Shown here piece after piece: positions 7,502 to 8,488 of a stretch of 8,488 bases of DNA. The stretch covers positions 1-8,488 of the forward strand of contig JALWNS010000001.1 in assembly GCA_027083655.1 (NCBI GenBank), written 5' to 3'. Made by a program: the position numbers and the translations under genes. The number at the start of each line of letters is the position of its first letter. Within the stretch, counting starts at the first letter, position 1. Source of the DNA: Bacteroidales bacterium. Its GTDB lineage: Bacteria > Bacteroidota > Bacteroidia > Bacteroidales > S143-33. The notes beneath the pieces were generated by a model. The model did no database searches, had not been told where the DNA came from, and saw only the letters and a program-made list of their open reading frames with translations.

Positions 7502-7520
7502 AGTTTTTTGGCTAAATTCG
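7489..7520 (+). promoter_or_regulatory. Candidate Bacteroidota-type promoter for the HMA-AraC gene
   Basis: TTTG at 7489-7492 is followed, after 20 bp, by TAAATTCG at 7513-7520, one mismatch from TAnnTTTG. Both boxes and their spacing fit the phylum's sigma-ABfr consensus. Transcription would start near 7527, leaving a leader of about 15 nt. This makes the regulator a separate transcription unit from the CDF-like gene. Confidence 0.55.
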
Positions 7521-7530
7521 TTTAGCTAAA
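7507..7530. promoter_or_regulatory. Two copies of TTTRGCTAAA around the -7 box, candidate operator
   Basis: TTTGGCTAAA (7507-7516) and TTTAGCTAAA (7521-7530) are separated by TTCG. The second copy is a perfect 10-bp palindrome and the first differs by one base, so the pair reads both as a direct repeat (14-bp period) and as an inverted repeat. The copies flank and overlap the candidate -7 box, a position suited to repression, possibly autoregulation by the HMA-AraC protein (inference). Confidence 0.5.
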
Positions 7531-7540
7531 CACAAGCAAC

Positions 7541-8110
7541 ATGGCCCGCACACTTTACATAAAAAACATGGTCTGCCCCCGTTGCATCATGACTGTTGAG
7601 AGCATTCTCCAACGTTATGATATACCGTATAAGGAGGTTAAGCTGGGACAGGCTATTCTTGAGCAAGATATTGACCAGGAGACCATTAACAAAATACAGG
7701 AAGACCTGCGCCGTGTGGGTTTTGAACTGATACAGGACCAAAGGCAAATCATCGTTGAACAAATAAAAAACATTGTCATTGAATACATCCGCTACGACAC
7801 ACTGGGCAATAAAAAGATAAATTTCTCAGACTATCTTTCCGAACGGCTCGGTAAAAGCTATTCCTACCTGTCCGAAATTTTTTCAAAGTCAGAAGGAAAA
7901 ACAATAGAACGCTACCTTATCCTGCAGAAAATTGAGCGGGTTAAAGAGCTTATCACATACGGCCAGATGAATTTCTCCGAAATAGCATACGAGCTCAATT
8001 ATAGCAGCGTAGCACACCTCTCGCGGCAATTTAAGCAAATCACAGGCATGACCCTCTCTGAGTTCCGCGACAGGGCCAGGGAAGAACGCAAAAGCCTGGA
8101 CCAGATATAG
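7541..8110 (+). CDS. HMA-AraC metal-responsive transcriptional regulator
   Basis: Likely one-component sensor that switches the neighbouring efflux genes when cytosolic metal rises. Residues 1-70 form an HMA-type domain with the motif MVCPRC: M10, C12 and C15 make an MxCxxC thiol site like that of Cu(I)-binding HMA domains. After a helical linker the C-terminal half is an AraC/XylS DNA-binding domain: first helix-turn-helix about 93-137 (INFSDYLSERLG to ERVKELI), second about 145-176 (FSEIAYELNYSSVAHLSRQF, then KQITGMTLSEFR). At 189 residues it lacks the sugar-type cupin domain of classical AraC. The start at 7541 is chosen because it includes the first HMA strand; the next ATG (M10) would remove it. 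The start follows a candidate promoter and repeat array and has no Shine-Dalgarno. Its position directly before a second RND gene suggests that gene is its main target. The target metal is inferred from the CxxC motif. Confidence 0.92.
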   Translation: MARTLYIKNMVCPRCIMTVESILQRYDIPYKEVKLGQAILEQDIDQETINKIQEDLRRVGFELIQDQRQIIVEQIKNIVIEYIRYDTLGNKKINFSDYLSERLGKSYSYLSEIFSKSEGKTIERYLILQKIERVKELITYGQMNFSEIAYELNYSSVAHLSRQFKQITGMTLSEFRDRAREERKSLDQI

Positions 8111-8229
8111 CCAACAAAAGACTTGTAGAAAAACTCATACAATCTTTATTAACACACTGCTTTATCCCCACCATAAAATCTTGCAAAACTTTTCCCAAAT
8201 TCTGTAACACACCAGCCATACATTAAGCG

Positions 8230-8237
8230 TAGCTTTG
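8230..8237 (+). promoter_or_regulatory. Candidate -7 promoter element for the second RND gene
   Basis: TAGCTTTG matches the Bacteroidota -7 consensus TAnnTTTG at every fixed base. No TTTG lies 19-21 bp upstream; the nearest partial match is TCTG at 8201-8204, with 25 bp spacing. A weak -33 would fit a promoter that needs an activator, for example the HMA-AraC protein encoded just upstream (inference). Transcription would begin around 8244, inside the inverted repeat. Confidence 0.45.
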
Positions 8238-8260
8238 GGTTATGAAAAATATCATAACCC
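8237..8260. promoter_or_regulatory. 9-bp perfect inverted repeat before the second RND gene
   Basis: GGGTTATGA (8237-8245) and TCATAACCC (8252-8260) are perfect arms around AAAATA. The arms extend to 12 bp (from 8234, to 8263) if one T-G mismatch is allowed. The repeat begins at the last base of the -7 element and ends 9 bp before the ATG. No T-run follows, so a terminator is unlikely. It is placed either as an operator over the transcription start or as a leader hairpin near the ribosome entry site. Confidence 0.6.
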
Positions 8261-8269
8261 GAATACAAC

Positions 8270-8488
8270 ATGCTTAACAAAACCATTAAGTTCTTCTTAG
8301 AAAATAAGCTAGCCACCGTAATCGTCCTGACATTATTAATTGGTCTGGGCATATCTTTTTCACCTTTCAACTGGAAAACATTTCTGCCCAATGACCCCGT
8401 GCCCGTAGATGCTATCCCAGACATTGGAGAAAATCAACAGATCGTTTACACTGAATGGCCTGGACGTTCGCCCCAGGATGTTGAGGAC
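8270..8488 (+). CDS. Second heavy-metal efflux RND pump, CusA/SilA-like (N-terminus only)
   Basis: The first 73 residues of an HME-RND pump; the rest lies beyond the right edge. A hydrophobic TM1 (about residues 13-30) is followed by NDPVPVDAIPDIGENQQIV and then a WPGRSPQDVED block. These correspond to the P-x-DA-x-PD and PGxxPxxVE motifs that open the first porter domain of CusA/CzcA pumps. The GENQQIV-TEW-GRSPQDVED form is the one I associate with Cu/Ag-type CusA pumps of Bacteroidota, and it differs from the NNQVMVITRAPG version in the first pump of this window. The copper-binding methionines lie outside the window, so the substrate cannot be confirmed. The start is fixed by the basic N-terminus MLNKTIKFFLENK before TM1. 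The gene lies 159 bp after the regulator. Confidence 0.9.
   Translation, partial: MLNKTIKFFLENKLATVIVLTLLIGLGISFSPFNWKTFLPNDPVPVDAIPDIGENQQIVYTEWPGRSPQDVED

Noticed and set aside
7511..7526. GCTAAA-TTCG-TTTAGC as an RNA hairpin with a UUCG loop
   Set aside because: The loop is closed by A-U instead of C-G, and the sequence lies mostly upstream of the predicted transcription start, so a DNA-level operator is the better reading.
8111..8160. Terminator after the regulator gene
   Set aside because: Only a 4-bp ACAA/TTGT pairing was found, so read-through into the second pump gene remains possible.
8149..8424. Minus-strand frame of 91 residues near the right edge
   Set aside because: It runs antisense through the promoter region and start of the second RND gene, whose N-terminal motifs are clear.
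1..8488. Mobile element or CRISPR array carrying the metal genes
   Set aside because: No transposase, integrase, terminal inverted repeats, tRNA or regularly spaced repeats are visible, although elements could lie outside the window.

Overview
The window looks like chromosomal DNA of a member of the Bacteroidota. The signs are a fused RND pump plus TolC-type protein, A-rich gene leaders without Shine-Dalgarno sequences, secretion signals ending in L-x-A-Q, candidate promoters close to the phylum-specific TTTG / TAnnTTTG pattern, and an HMA-AraC regulator of a kind I associate with this phylum. Base composition is AT-rich, and most so between genes. No RNA gene, CRISPR array, insertion sequence or phage gene is visible.

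Layout. Positions 2-229 hold the C-terminal end of an unidentified small protein. After an AT-rich spacer with a perfect palindrome (296-312) comes a probable operon on the + strand. It starts with a 1461-residue CzcA-type RND pump fused to its outer-membrane TolC/CzcC-type channel (385-4770). It continues with a lipoprotein CzcB-type adaptor (4803-6011) and a small secreted protein of unknown function (6032-6523), and a strong hairpin at 6538-6567 closes it. Next is a short cation-diffusion-facilitator-like transporter with an N-terminal HMA domain (6611-7411). A spacer rich in repeats and a good candidate promoter (about 7482-7530) leads to a 189-residue regulator, an HMA metal-binding domain joined to an AraC-type DNA-binding domain (7541-8110). 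The window ends inside a second HME-RND pump (8270-8488, first 73 residues), preceded by a TAnnTTTG element and a 9-bp inverted repeat.

Reading together. This is a heavy-metal efflux island that appears to hold two modules. The first pump, its adaptor and the CDF-like protein look suited to divalent ions (Zn, Co, Cd or Ni): the pump has CzcA-like residues in place of the CusA methionine triad, and the CDF-like protein has a DCxxEE motif in its HMA domain. The second module pairs a thiol-type MxCxxC sensor-regulator with an RND pump whose N-terminus resembles the CusA/SilA-like pumps of Bacteroidota, which suggests Cu(I)/Ag(I). Substrate assignments are inferences. The families themselves are known. 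The less-described elements are the signal-peptide-like segment inside the pump-channel fusion, the unknown third gene of the operon, the minimal CDF-like protein with an altered metal site, and three different palindromic or repeat arrays at the three promoter regions.
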